A stretch of DNA of 64,000 nt, from assembly GCA_964353555.1 (NCBI GenBank), contig CAYGWM010000002.1:1-64000 (forward strand), given 5' to 3'. The translations under genes and the position numbers were made by a program. Within the stretch, counting starts at the first letter, position 1; each line of letters begins with the position of its first letter. This DNA is from PR03 sp964353555. Its GTDB lineage: Bacteria > Myxococcota_A > UBA9160 > PR03. The notes beneath the pieces are model-generated. The model made no database searches. It was given only the letters and a program-made list of their open reading frames with translations, and had not been told where the DNA came from. Of the stretch, positions 43,516 through 53,003 are shown in pieces.

Positions 43516-44498
43516 TGCGCGTCGCGGTCGTCGGCGCAACCGGTTCGCTGGGAACCGAGCTGCTCGCGGTGCTCGACGAATCTCCGCTCGCGGTGCGCGA
43601 GCTGGTGCCGATCGCCAGCGAGCGCTCGTTCGGCACCGAAGTGGAGTTCCGCGGCGGCGTCTTCCCGGTGGAGACGGAACTCACGGCGCTGCGCGGTTGC
43701 GATCTCGCGTTCCTGTGTGCGCCGGCAGAGGTGTCGCTCGAAGCGGTGCGCACGGCTTTGCACGCGCGCGTCGCGTCGATCGACTGCTCGGGCGTGCTCG
43801 CGACGTCGCCGGAGGTGCCCCTCGTCGGCGAAGTGGGTGTGCCGGGAGCGGTGTCGCTGGGCGTGCCGATGCTGGCGGTGCCACCGGGCTTGTCGCTCGC
43901 CTGCACGCGCGTGCTCGCGCCGCTGGCGCGTGCGTTCGGCATCTCCCGCGCAGTCGCGACGCTGCTGGTCTCGGCGTCGGCTTCGGGCGCAGGCCGTGTG
44001 GCCGTCGCAGCGCTCGCGGAGGAGACGATCGCACTGCTCTCGCAACAGGAACTGGCTGATCCCCCGTCACTCGGACTGCCGATTGCGTTCGATGTGCTGC
44101 CATGGATCGGAAGTACCGAGGGCGACGGCACGACCGCCCACGAACGCGGCTTCGCGTCGGTGCTACGCCGTACGCTCGGCGACGCATCCATAGCCGTCAC
44201 ATCGGTGCGCATGCCGACCTTCTGCGGCGACGGCGCCGCGCTCGCGATCGAGATGCGCGAGCAGGCGTCGCTGCAGGCTGTCCTCGACGTGCTCGGCAAG
44301 GTCCCAGGCCTCGCGCACGCCGGTATCGGGCCGACCACGCGGGCTGCGGCTGGCAGCGAGCTAGTCCACATCGGGCGCGTGCGCCGCGACGAATCGCGGC
44401 CGGCGGGCGTGCTGCTGTGGCTCGCCGCCGATAGCGTGCGCGTAACGGTCGCCCACGCAGTGCGCGTAGCGGAGGCGCGCTCAGCAGGGCGCATCTGA
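43515..44498 (+). CDS. usg: USG-1-like aspartate-semialdehyde dehydrogenase homologue, probably inactive
   Basis: A 327-aa protein with the Asd fold: NADP loop VVGATGSLGTELL, a dimer-like middle domain and PTFCGDGAALAIEM near the end. The catalytic cysteine motif of true Asd (N-C-[ST]) is missing: the matching position reads AVPPGLSLACTRVL. The catalytic His region (usually V-G-H) reads CGDG. It therefore looks like the non-catalytic USG-1 branch, which in gamma-proteobacteria also lies next to truA. The start is GTG, sharing its G with the leuB stop. Its role in the family is unknown. Confidence 0.8.
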   Translation: MRVAVVGATGSLGTELLAVLDESPLAVRELVPIASERSFGTEVEFRGGVFPVETELTALRGCDLAFLCAPAEVSLEAVRTALHARVASIDCSGVLATSPEVPLVGEVGVPGAVSLGVPMLAVPPGLSLACTRVLAPLARAFGISRAVATLLVSASASGAGRVAVAALAEETIALLSQQELADPPSLGLPIAFDVLPWIGSTEGDGTTAHERGFASVLRRTLGDASIAVTSVRMPTFCGDGAALAIEMREQASLQAVLDVLGKVPGLAHAGIGPTTRAAAGSELVHIGRVRRDESRPAGVLLWLAADSVRVTVAHAVRVAEARSAGRI

Positions 44499-44499
44499 C

Positions 44500-45303
44500 G
44501 TGCCCAACTTCCGCTTGCTCGTCGAGTACGACGGCACCGATCTCGAGGGCTGGCAGATCCAGCCGGAGCCGGCGCGGACCGTGCAGGGCCTGCTGGTCGC
44601 GACGCTCGCGCGCGTCACCGGCGCGACGGCGACGCTGAACGGCGCGGGTCGCACCGACGCCGGCGTGCACGCAGAAGGGCAGGTCGCGAACACGTCGATC
44701 GCGACGCGGCTCGCCCCCGCCGAACTCCAGCGCGCGCTGAACGCGTTGCTTCCCCTCGACGTCGCGGTGCGCGAGGTCACCGTGGTACCCGACTGCTTTC
44801 ACGCGCGTCGCGATGCGCACTCGAAACTCTACGTGTACCGGCTCTGGACGGGCATCGTGCGATCGCCGCTTCGCGAGCGGAACTCGCTACGGGTACGTGC
44901 GCCGCTCGATCTCGATGCGATGCGCGCGGCGGCGCTCGGCCTCGTCGGGACGCACGACTTCTCCTCGTTCCGCGGGGCAGGCTCGGCGGTGATCGGCAGC
45001 ATTCGCACGCTCTCGCGCGTCGAGATCCGCGGCGAGCGCGGTGGCGATGTCGCGTTGGAATTCGAGGGGAACGGCTTCCTGCGCCATATGGTGCGCAATC
45101 TGGTCGGGACGCTGCTCGAGGTGGGCCGGGGCCGCCGCGCGCCGGAGTCGATCCCCGCGCTGCTCGCAGCGCGAGACCGCAACCTGGCCGGCCCCACCGT
45201 GCCCGCGCAGGGCCTCACGCTGATCCGCGTTCGATACGATTTCCCACTGGAATCCGCGGGTTTGGCTGCAGAACGGGTTGACGCCGGAGAGCCACTTGGC
45301 TAA
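44500..45303 (+). CDS. truA: tRNA pseudouridine(38-40) synthase TruA
   Basis: A 267-aa protein with the TruA core: VEYDGTDLEGWQIQP, the catalytic Asp53 in GRTDAGVHA, FHARRDAHSKLYVYRL and the RNA-binding FEGNGFLRHMVRNLVGTLLEVG. It modifies U38-40 in the anticodon arm of several tRNAs. The start is GTG, 1 bp after usg. Confidence 0.95.
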   Translation: MPNFRLLVEYDGTDLEGWQIQPEPARTVQGLLVATLARVTGATATLNGAGRTDAGVHAEGQVANTSIATRLAPAELQRALNALLPLDVAVREVTVVPDCFHARRDAHSKLYVYRLWTGIVRSPLRERNSLRVRAPLDLDAMRAAALGLVGTHDFSSFRGAGSAVIGSIRTLSRVEIRGERGGDVALEFEGNGFLRHMVRNLVGTLLEVGRGRRAPESIPALLAARDRNLAGPTVPAQGLTLIRVRYDFPLESAGLAAERVDAGEPLG

Positions 45304-45413
45304 CGACTGCGGCTCCCCGGGACCGATCTGCTGGTTCTACCGGGCGCCTCGCTCCCGCTCGGCAAACCGACCCGCAATCGATTGCCGCGCACAGCACTTC
45401 GCAGGAGAAGCAA
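45304..45413 (+). other. rplM leader region
   Basis: 110 bp between truA and rplM. It has a good ribosome site (CAGGAGAAG) at its end. I could not identify a clear promoter pair or a defined L13 leader structure, so readthrough from truA or a weak local promoter are both possible. Confidence 0.35.
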
Positions 45414-45866
45414 ATGCCCGTCGCCAGGCCGCCGCGGCCGACTCGCAGCATCCGGTCCGGAGATCGGCAGCACTGGTGGGTGCTGGATGCGGCGGACCAG
45501 ACGCTCGGCCGGCTCGCCGCGCGGGTTGCGTCGCTGCTTCGCGGCAAGGAAAACATCCTCTTCACACCGCATGCGGACGCCGGTGACTTCGTCGTGATCG
45601 TCAACGCGGAGCGCGTCCGTCTCACCGGTCGCAAGCGCGAGCAGAAGACCTACTACCGCCACACCGGCTATGTGGGACATTTGAAGTCCCGCACGGCGGA
45701 CCAGGTCCTCAGCGGCGCGCATCCCGAGCGCGTGATCGAAACGGCCATTCGCGGGATGCTCCCCAAGAACACCCTGGGCCGGAAGCTCTACCGGAAGCTC
45801 AAGGTGTACTCCGGTCCGAATCATCCCCACGCGGCGCAGCAGCCGCAGGAGCTGACGCTTGGCTGA
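45414..45866 (+). CDS. rplM: 50S ribosomal protein L13
   Basis: A 150-aa L13 with WWVLDAADQTLGRLAARVASLLRGK, RKREQKTYYRHTGYVGHLK and RGMLPKNTLGRKLYRKLKVY, all conserved. AGGAGAAG lies upstream of the ATG. It overlaps rpsI by 8 bp, the universal L13-S9 pairing. Confidence 0.97.
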   Translation: MPVARPPRPTRSIRSGDRQHWWVLDAADQTLGRLAARVASLLRGKENILFTPHADAGDFVVIVNAERVRLTGRKREQKTYYRHTGYVGHLKSRTADQVLSGAHPERVIETAIRGMLPKNTLGRKLYRKLKVYSGPNHPHAAQQPQELTLG

Positions 45867-46257
45867 AGCGCTCACGGCATCGCCGATCACTGGCAAGCGC
45901 AAGACCGCGGTGGCGCGCATCCGGCTCAAGCTCGGCTCGGGCTTGATCGTCGTGAATGGCCGCGCAATCGATGAGTACTTCGGTCGCGAGACGCTGCGCA
46001 TGCTGGTGAGGCAGCCGCTCGACGCCGCGAACGCGACGACCCGCTACGACATCGCCGCGAGCGTGAAGGGCGGCGGACCGACGGGCCAGGCCGGCGCGCT
46101 CCGACACGGAATCGCCCGCGCGCTGTGCGGACTCGACGAAGGTCTTCGCCCGACGCTGAAGCACGCCGGCTTCTTGACGCGCGATGCACGCAAGAAGGAG
46201 CGCAAGAAGTACGGACAGCGCGGCGCGCGCGCTCGGTTCCAGTTCTCGAAGCGCTAG
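45859..46257 (+). CDS. rpsI: 30S ribosomal protein S9
   Basis: A 132-aa S9 with GKRKTAVARIRLKLGSG, the VKGGGPTGQAGALRHGIARAL block and the conserved end RARFQFSKR whose Lys-Arg tail reaches the P-site tRNA. The start is TTG within rplM. A strong terminator follows 70 bp later and closes the long plus-strand block that began at rpsB. Confidence 0.97.
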   Translation: MAEALTASPITGKRKTAVARIRLKLGSGLIVVNGRAIDEYFGRETLRMLVRQPLDAANATTRYDIAASVKGGGPTGQAGALRHGIARALCGLDEGLRPTLKHAGFLTRDARKKERKKYGQRGARARFQFSKR

Positions 46258-46327
46258 ATCACAACGCGCCGACCATCAATCTCCATCGTCCCGCGTAGCG
46301 AGCCAGCGGCGAGCGGCGACTTCATGT

Positions 46328-46360
46328 ACGGGAGGCCCAACGGCCTCCCGTCGTCGTTTT
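46328..46360 (+). terminator. Intrinsic terminator of the rplM-rpsI unit
   Basis: A perfect 10-bp stem (46328-46337 with 46342-46351) with a CAAC loop, followed by CGTCGTTTT. This is the clearest Rho-independent terminator in the window and lies between rpsI and the next promoter. Confidence 0.85.
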
Positions 46361-46365
46361 GGGGT

Positions 46366-46395
46366 TTGACACGAGGTGGCTCGCGGAGCTATCTC
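46366..46395 (+). promoter_or_regulatory. Promoter of the Nudix-pyrG unit
   Basis: A perfect -35 TTGACA (46366-46371), an 18-bp spacer and TATCTC (46390-46395). It starts just 6 bp after the rpsI terminator. Same shape as the rpsB promoter (18-bp spacer, TATCCC). Confidence 0.65.
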
Positions 46396-46420
46396 CGACC
46401 GGGCATCCCCGACAACACGT

Positions 46421-46897
46421 ATGCTGGAGTGTTCGTTGAGTCGCTACTTCGCGACCGATCCGCACGAAGTGCGCCTCTCGGTATCGGCCGTGGTCTGGCG
46501 TGATGGGCGGCGTCGCGAGCTGCTGCTGATGCAACGAAGCGACAACGCGCACTGGGGTCTCCCTGGGGGATACATGGAGCCGGGCGAGTCGATCGATGTC
46601 GCCACCGCACGCGAGGTGCGTGAGGAAACCGGCGTGCAGGTCGAGGTCGGACGCCTCGTCGGAGTCTACTCGGATCCCGCGATCCAGGTGATCGAGTATC
46701 CCGACGGTCGCCGTGTGCAGGCAGTGAACCTGTGTTTTGAAGCCGTACCCGTCGGCGTGGGCGTCGCCACGACGCCGGACGAGGTGCTGGCTACGGGCTA
46801 CTTTGGCGTCGACGCGCTCCCCGAACCGCTCGTGCCGATCCACCGAGTGCGCATCGCGGACGCCGTCGCCGGGGGCTCTGCAACGAAGTTGCGTTAG
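46421..46897 (+). CDS. Nudix hydrolase
   Basis: A protein of 158 aa with a perfect Nudix box: G-x5-E-x7-REVREETGV within the segment beginning GYMEPGESIDV. It opens VRLSVSAVVWRDGRRRELLL, typical of small house-cleaning pyrophosphatases; MutT- or ADP-ribose-type substrates are possible but cannot be chosen. The ATG at 46421 is used because the frame further upstream overlaps the promoter. A TTG at 46436 with GGAG 6 nt upstream is an equally good start. pyrG follows after 14 bp, suggesting a nucleotide-metabolism unit. Confidence 0.85.
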   Translation: MLECSLSRYFATDPHEVRLSVSAVVWRDGRRRELLLMQRSDNAHWGLPGGYMEPGESIDVATAREVREETGVQVEVGRLVGVYSDPAIQVIEYPDGRRVQAVNLCFEAVPVGVGVATTPDEVLATGYFGVDALPEPLVPIHRVRIADAVAGGSATKLR

Positions 46898-46911
46898 CGA
46901 GAGGTGCTTCG

Positions 46912-48522
46912 ATGAGCGATCGCGCGACCAAGTTCATCTTCGTGACGGGTGGCGTGCTTTCGTCGCTCGGAAAAGGCCTTGCCTCCGCATCGGTCGGTGC
47001 GCTGCTCGAAGCGCGCGGCCTTCGCGTTTCGTTCTTGAAGCTCGACCCGTACCTGAACGTCGACCCGGGAACGATGAACCCGTTCCAGCACGGCGAAGTG
47101 TTCGTCACCGAAGACGGCGCCGAGACCGATCTCGACCTCGGTCACTACGAACGCTTCACCACCGCCACGATGGGCAAGATCAACAACGTCACGGCCGGCA
47201 AGGTCTACGAGACGGTGATCAACAAGGAGCGTCACGGCGAGTATCTCGGTGGCACGGTGCAGGTGATCCCGCACGTCACCGACGAGATCAAACGCCGCAT
47301 CCATACCGCGGCGGCGGGTGTGGATCTGTTGTTGGTCGAGGTGGGCGGTACCGTGGGCGACATCGAGTCGTTGCCGTTCCTGGAGGCGATCCGCCAGTTC
47401 CGCGCCGACGTCGGCCGCGAGAACGTGCTCTACATGCACATCGCGCTGGTCCCGTACGTCGCGACGGCCGGTGAGCTGAAGACGAAGCCGGTGCAGCACT
47501 CGGTGAAGGAACTGCGCGCGGCGGGCATCTCGCCCGACGTGATCGTCTGCCGCACCGACCGCTTCCTGCCGCGCTCGGTCAAACAGAAAGTGGCGCTCTT
47601 CTGCGACGTCGATGACGACGCGGTGATCACGGCCAAGGACGTCGAGTCGATCTACGAGGTACCGCTGATCCTGCATGATGAGGGGCTCGACGAGAAGGTC
47701 ACGAAGCTTCTCAACATCTGGACCGGACGTCCCAACCTCGAAAAGTGGCAGCGACTCGTGGAGACGGTGAAGAACCCCGAGCGCACCGTCCGGATCGCGA
47801 TGGTCGGCAAGTACGTGGATCTCACGGAGTCGTACAAGAGCCTCAACGAGGCGCTCTATCACGCCGGCTTCGCGCACAAGGCACGCGTCGTGATCGAGTA
47901 CATCGATTCAGAGAAGCTCTCGGACCCGGCGCTGATCGCGGACGTCGACGGGATCCTGGTTCCGCACGGTTTCGGCGCGCGCGGGGTCGAAGGCAAGATC
48001 GTCGCGATCCGCCACGCGCGCGAGCAGAAGGTTCCGTACTTCGGGATCTGCTTCGGCATGCAGCTGGCCGTGATCGAGTTCGCGCGCCACGTGGCCGGCC
48101 TCGTTGGCGCCAGCTCGATCGAGATCGATCCCGAGACGCCCTACCCGGTGATCGACCTGATGCCGGAGCAGCGCCAGGTTTCCGAGAAAGGCGCGACGAT
48201 GCGACTCGGCGCCTATCCCTGCGTGTTGCGCCAGGGCACCAAGGCGTACGCCGCGTATGGCACCGCGCAGATCTCCGAACGCCACCGGCATCGCTACGAA
48301 GTCAATCCGGACCTGCGCGATCAGCTCTCGCGTGCCGGGCTGGTCTTCTCGGGAATCTCGCCGGACGGGCGCCTCGTCGAAGTGATCGAACTCGAGAACC
48401 ACCCGTGGTTCCTGGGCTGCCAGTATCACCCGGAGTTCAAGTCTCGACCGTTCGCCGCGCACCCGCTCTTCGACGCGTTCGTGTCGGCCGCGATCGCCAA
48501 CCAGCGCGCGCGAAAGACCTGA
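46912..48522 (+). CDS. pyrG: CTP synthase
   Basis: A 536-aa enzyme that aminates UTP to CTP. The N-terminal synthase domain has FVTGGVLSSLGKGLASASVG, KLDPYLNVDPGTMNPFQHGE and ETDLDLGHYERF. The C-terminal glutamine amidotransferase domain has the nucleophile in FGICFGMQLAVIEFAR and the His-Glu pair in GCQYHPEFKSRP. Length is normal (about 540). GCGAGAGG precedes the ATG. Two tRNA genes follow. Confidence 0.98.
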   Translation: MSDRATKFIFVTGGVLSSLGKGLASASVGALLEARGLRVSFLKLDPYLNVDPGTMNPFQHGEVFVTEDGAETDLDLGHYERFTTATMGKINNVTAGKVYETVINKERHGEYLGGTVQVIPHVTDEIKRRIHTAAAGVDLLLVEVGGTVGDIESLPFLEAIRQFRADVGRENVLYMHIALVPYVATAGELKTKPVQHSVKELRAAGISPDVIVCRTDRFLPRSVKQKVALFCDVDDDAVITAKDVESIYEVPLILHDEGLDEKVTKLLNIWTGRPNLEKWQRLVETVKNPERTVRIAMVGKYVDLTESYKSLNEALYHAGFAHKARVVIEYIDSEKLSDPALIADVDGILVPHGFGARGVEGKIVAIRHAREQKVPYFGICFGMQLAVIEFARHVAGLVGASSIEIDPETPYPVIDLMPEQRQVSEKGATMRLGAYPCVLRQGTKAYAAYGTAQISERHRHRYEVNPDLRDQLSRAGLVFSGISPDGRLVEVIELENHPWFLGCQYHPEFKSRPFAAHPLFDAFVSAAIANQRARKT

Positions 48523-48534
48523 ACGTGCCGCGGG

Positions 48535-48563
48535 TTGCCACGGCTTCGCTCGTCGCCTAAAAC
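48535..48563 (+). promoter_or_regulatory. tRNA-Val/tRNA-Arg promoter
   Basis: TTGCCA at 48535-48540, a 17-bp spacer and TAAAAC at 48558-48563. Transcription would start near 48570, about 17 nt before tRNA-Val. One of the better promoter matches in the window; it fits strong, stable-RNA expression. Confidence 0.65.
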
Positions 48564-48586
48564 CCTGCGGCGCTGGTGGTGGAAAC

Positions 48587-48662
48587 GGGACGTTAGCTCA
48601 GTTGGTAGAGCGCCGTGTTCACACCGCGGAGGTCACTGGTTCGAGCCCAGTACGTCCCACCA
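48587..48662 (+). tRNA. tRNA-Val (CAC)
   Basis: Acceptor GGGACGT pairs with ACGTCCC; D-arm GCTC/GAGC; anticodon stem CCGTG/CGCGG with loop TTCACAC (anticodon CAC at 48620-48622); T-arm ACTGG-TTCGAGC-CCAGT; discriminator A; CCA encoded at 48660-48662. The CAC anticodon suits GTG-rich coding in this GC-rich genome. Confidence 0.96.
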
Positions 48663-48742
48663 CCCTGCAAGCCGTCCTCGGCGCGCAGCGAGGCGAAGCC
48701 GAGCGAAGATCATCAGGACGCGATCGCCTTTGCAAGGTCTCC

Positions 48743-48819
48743 GGCCCAGTAGCTCAGTTGGATAGAGCGCTTGCCTCCGAAGCAAGAGGTCGCAGGTTCG
48801 ATTCCTGCCTGGGTCACCA
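48743..48819 (+). tRNA. tRNA-Arg (CCG)
   Basis: Acceptor GGCCCAG pairs with CTGGGTC (one G-U); D-arm GCTC/GAGC; anticodon stem CTTGC/GCAAG with loop CTCCGAA (anticodon CCG at 48777-48779); T-arm GCAGG-TTCGATT-CCTGC; CCA encoded at 48817-48819. It lies 80 bp after tRNA-Val and is probably co-transcribed. Confidence 0.96.
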
Positions 48820-48850
48820 CACCAATTCGCGTCGATCCGGTGCCACGGGA

Positions 48851-49358
48851 TCAAGTCTCCTGGAGACCGCGCACCATCAGGATCTTCCCGGAGCGGACCA
48901 ACTCGCGCATGCCGTAGGGACGCAGCAGCGCGATGAAGGCGTCGAGCTTCTCGCTGTCGCCGTAGACGCGCAGGATCAGCGACTGCTGGCCGTAGTCGGT
49001 CACCTTCGCGCCGAAGTTCTCGGCGATCTGCAGGATCTCGGTGCGCTCGTGCAGATCGGCGCACAGCTTGACCAGCGCGATCTCGGTTTCGTACGCGTCG
49101 CCGCCGGTGTGGTCGGTCGCGTGCACGACGTCGATCAGTTTCTGGAGCTGCTTGATGATCTGCTCGAGCGTGGCGGGATCGCCGCTGCAGGTGATCGTCA
49201 TCCGCGAGAAGTCGCCGTCGACGGTCGGGGAGACGACGAGACTCTCGATGTTGTAGCCGCGCCGCGAGAACACCAGCGCCACGCGCACCAGCACGCCCGG
49301 CTTGTTGTTGACGAAGAGCGAGATGGTGTGGATGTCGTCGCGCGTTCGGAGGCTCAGT

Positions 49359-49372
<14 letters not shown>
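48851..49372 (-). CDS. ilvN: Acetolactate synthase small (regulatory) subunit
   Basis: A 173-aa regulatory subunit. The N-terminal ACT domain begins HTISLFVNNKPGVLVRVALVFSRRGYNIESL, the site of valine feedback binding; the C-terminal domain has KVTDYGQQSLILRVYG. It binds and activates IlvB. The start is TTG (49372), overlapping the ilvB 3' end by 14 bp. Length (about 160-175) fits the IlvH/IlvN type. It ends near the tRNA-Arg gene on the opposite strand. Confidence 0.95.
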
Positions 49373-51074
<1,702 letters not shown>

Positions 51075-51085
51075 CGGCTCTCCGT

Positions 51086-51132
51086 CACCATTTTGGTGGA
51101 CGCAGACTAGAAGATGGCGTTTCGATCGGCAA
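51086..51132 (-). promoter_or_regulatory. ilvB promoter and 5' hairpin
   Basis: On the minus strand TTGCCG (51127-51132), a 17-bp spacer and TAGTCT (51104-51109) form a plausible promoter. Next to the expected start site a 5-bp inverted repeat CACCA/TGGTG (51086-51098) could form a small 5' hairpin before the ribosome site. The leader is too short for a classical attenuator. Confidence 0.45.
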
Positions 51133-51261
51133 ATCGGTGCGAGTGAAGCAATTCCTGGCGGGATTCTCGCGTTCAGAAACAGAAGCTGCGAGGACAGCAG
51201 GGTCGTATGGCGAAATCAGCGGGAATTTTTCCGGAACTTGCGAGCCCCGTGGGGATTCTGG

Positions 51262-52488
51262 TCAGATCTTTGATCCCAACAGTGAGGCAATCGGGTCGAT
51301 CGTGGACGCCTCCTCGCGCAGTTGCTCGCCGACCTCTCGTGCCCGCTCGGCGACGAACTCGTTGTCGAGGATCGTGCTGAGCGTCCCAATCAGGCCGGGT
51401 GCGTCGAGCCGGCTGCGGCGGATCGAAGGGGCCCCGAGACCCAGCAGAGCCACGCGCCGCGCCCAATAGAACTGGTCGGCCAGATGTGGCACGACCAGCT
51501 GCGGCACGCCGCTGCGTGCGGCCGTCGTGGTGGTCCCGGCGCCGCCGTGATGAACGACGGCCGCGCAGCGCGCGAAGAGCTCTGGGTGGGAGACCGCCCC
51601 GACTTCCATCACGCCCTCGGGCAGCGCCGTGCCGCCGAGTTCCGCCCAGCCGGCGCCGATCACGGCGCGGCAGCCGATCGCGGCGATCGCATCGAGCAGC
51701 ACGCGCGTGGTCGCCGCGGGTCGGGCATCCGGCATGCTGCCGAAGCCGAAATAGACGGGCGCCGGGCCCGCTTCGAGGAACGACACGAGCTTGGCGGGGA
51801 GCGCCTCGCCTCCGAGCGGGTGCAGCGCGGGGATCTGGTCGAGTTGCAGCGGCGCAACGGAGCGTGCGTCTGCGAACACCGAGTCGACCGCCAGCAGCGG
51901 CCGGTCGCTGAACAGCAGTTGCAACAGATCGCCGGCAGCTGCGAGGCCGACGTGACGCCGCGCAGGCGCGAGCACGCGCCCGATCGCCATCTGCACGGGC
52001 GCCATCAGCAGCGGCCAGAGCGCTCGATTCGCCCAACCCGGCAGGCTCTGCCAGGGCGAGAAGATCGGTCCGTGTTCGCGAGACGGAAACAGCGCCGCGC
52101 AGTACGCGACATAGCGATACGCGACCCCATTTCGCTCTGCCGCGCTCGAGGCCGCGATCTCGGGACCGCCGCCGACGACCAGGTCGGCGCCGCGCGTCAC
52201 CTCGATCAGCTCGCTGAGTCGCGCGTTCAGCTGCTGGCGCATATGGCGGATCATCTCCGTCATCAGCGTCATCGGATTGCGTCCCAACAGATTGGCGCGC
52301 GCCACCAGGAAGTCGCGGCAGCTCGGTCCGAGCGAGTGGAACGCGACGCCGCGCGCGAGCGCTTGCGCCTCGAAGTCGGGCGGCCCGCACACGAGCGCGT
52401 CATGCCCCGCCGCGCGCAGCCGCGATCCCAGCTCGATCATCGGCTGCAGGTCGCCCCGAGTTCCCTCGGCGGCCAGTACGATGCGCAT
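51262..52488 (-). CDS. GT1-family glycosyltransferase (UGT-like)
   Basis: A 408-aa GT-B protein similar to sterol or macrolide glucosyltransferases. It opens RIVLAAEGTRGDLQPMIELG, the typical GT1 start, and the C-domain has PVYFGFGSMPDA and the donor motif HHGGAGTTTTAARSGVPQL, then PHLADQFYWARRV. Substrates may be sterols, hopanoids, carotenoids or phenolics. The start at 52488 has CTGGAGG 8 nt upstream; the open frame to 52641 is not needed. It lies between a radical-SAM remnant and ilvB, with no biosynthetic partner nearby. Confidence 0.88.
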   Translation of the reverse strand: MRIVLAAEGTRGDLQPMIELGSRLRAAGHDALVCGPPDFEAQALARGVAFHSLGPSCRDFLVARANLLGRNPMTLMTEMIRHMRQQLNARLSELIEVTRGADLVVGGGPEIAASSAAERNGVAYRYVAYCAALFPSREHGPIFSPWQSLPGWANRALWPLLMAPVQMAIGRVLAPARRHVGLAAAGDLLQLLFSDRPLLAVDSVFADARSVAPLQLDQIPALHPLGGEALPAKLVSFLEAGPAPVYFGFGSMPDARPAATTRVLLDAIAAIGCRAVIGAGWAELGGTALPEGVMEVGAVSHPELFARCAAVVHHGGAGTTTTAARSGVPQLVVPHLADQFYWARRVALLGLGAPSIRRSRLDAPGLIGTLSTILDNEFVAERAREVGEQLREEASTIDPIASLLGSKI

Positions 52489-52622
52489 CGGTTCGGCCTC
52501 CAGTTGACCGTCCGCCATCGATCCATCAGGCCGCGTGCTTGAGTCGAAGGGCCGATTCCGATCGTGACGCGCTGCCAGCACCCGCGAGGCGCCGCGCCCG
52601 AGATCGGCGCCAGCAGCCTCGG

Positions 52623-53000
52623 TCAGAGCCCGCGCGCCCACTCCGGTCGCAGCGCGATCACACTGGTCTGCAATCCCGCGGCATGCGCGCGCCGCGCCGC
52701 TTCGACGTGATCGGCGAAGGTTCCACCCTTGGCGATCCGCTTCAGCGTCACGTCGTCGCCCGACTCGGGGCCGAGGTAGAGCAACGACAGTCCTTCTGCA
52801 CGCAGCCGCACCAGTTCAGTGTCCGTTTTCTCGAGGACGTTGCGCGCCATCGCGTAGCACGAAACGCGGCGGAGCTGTGGAAGCTGCTCGCGCGCGACCT
52901 CGAGCATCGGCAGCCAGTGATCCAGCGGAAGCACGAGCGCGTCGCCGTCCGCCACGAAGAGCGTCTCGATGCGGTCGCCTGCGACTGCGGCCTTCGTAAC
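52623..53000 (-). pseudogene. Truncated radical-SAM protein remnant
   Basis: From an in-frame stop near 53001 to the stop at 52623, the minus strand reads RIETLFVADGDALVLP, RRVSCYAMARNVLEK, LYLGPESGDDVTLKRIAKG and AHAAGLQTSVI. These are middle-domain motifs of an Elp3/YgiQ-like radical-SAM protein. The N-terminal CxxxCxxC cluster and the C-terminal half are both missing, with the end running into ALRPEWARGL. It is a decayed fragment downstream of uvrA. The remaining 134 bp to the GT1 gene show nothing else. Confidence 0.7.
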
Positions 53001-53003
53001 GCA

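Noticed and set aside
48633..49064. Minus-strand open frame containing GRNRTCDLLLRRQALYPTELL
   Set aside because: This wording is the well-known false protein made by translating the antisense of a tRNA gene, here tRNA-Arg and tRNA-Val.
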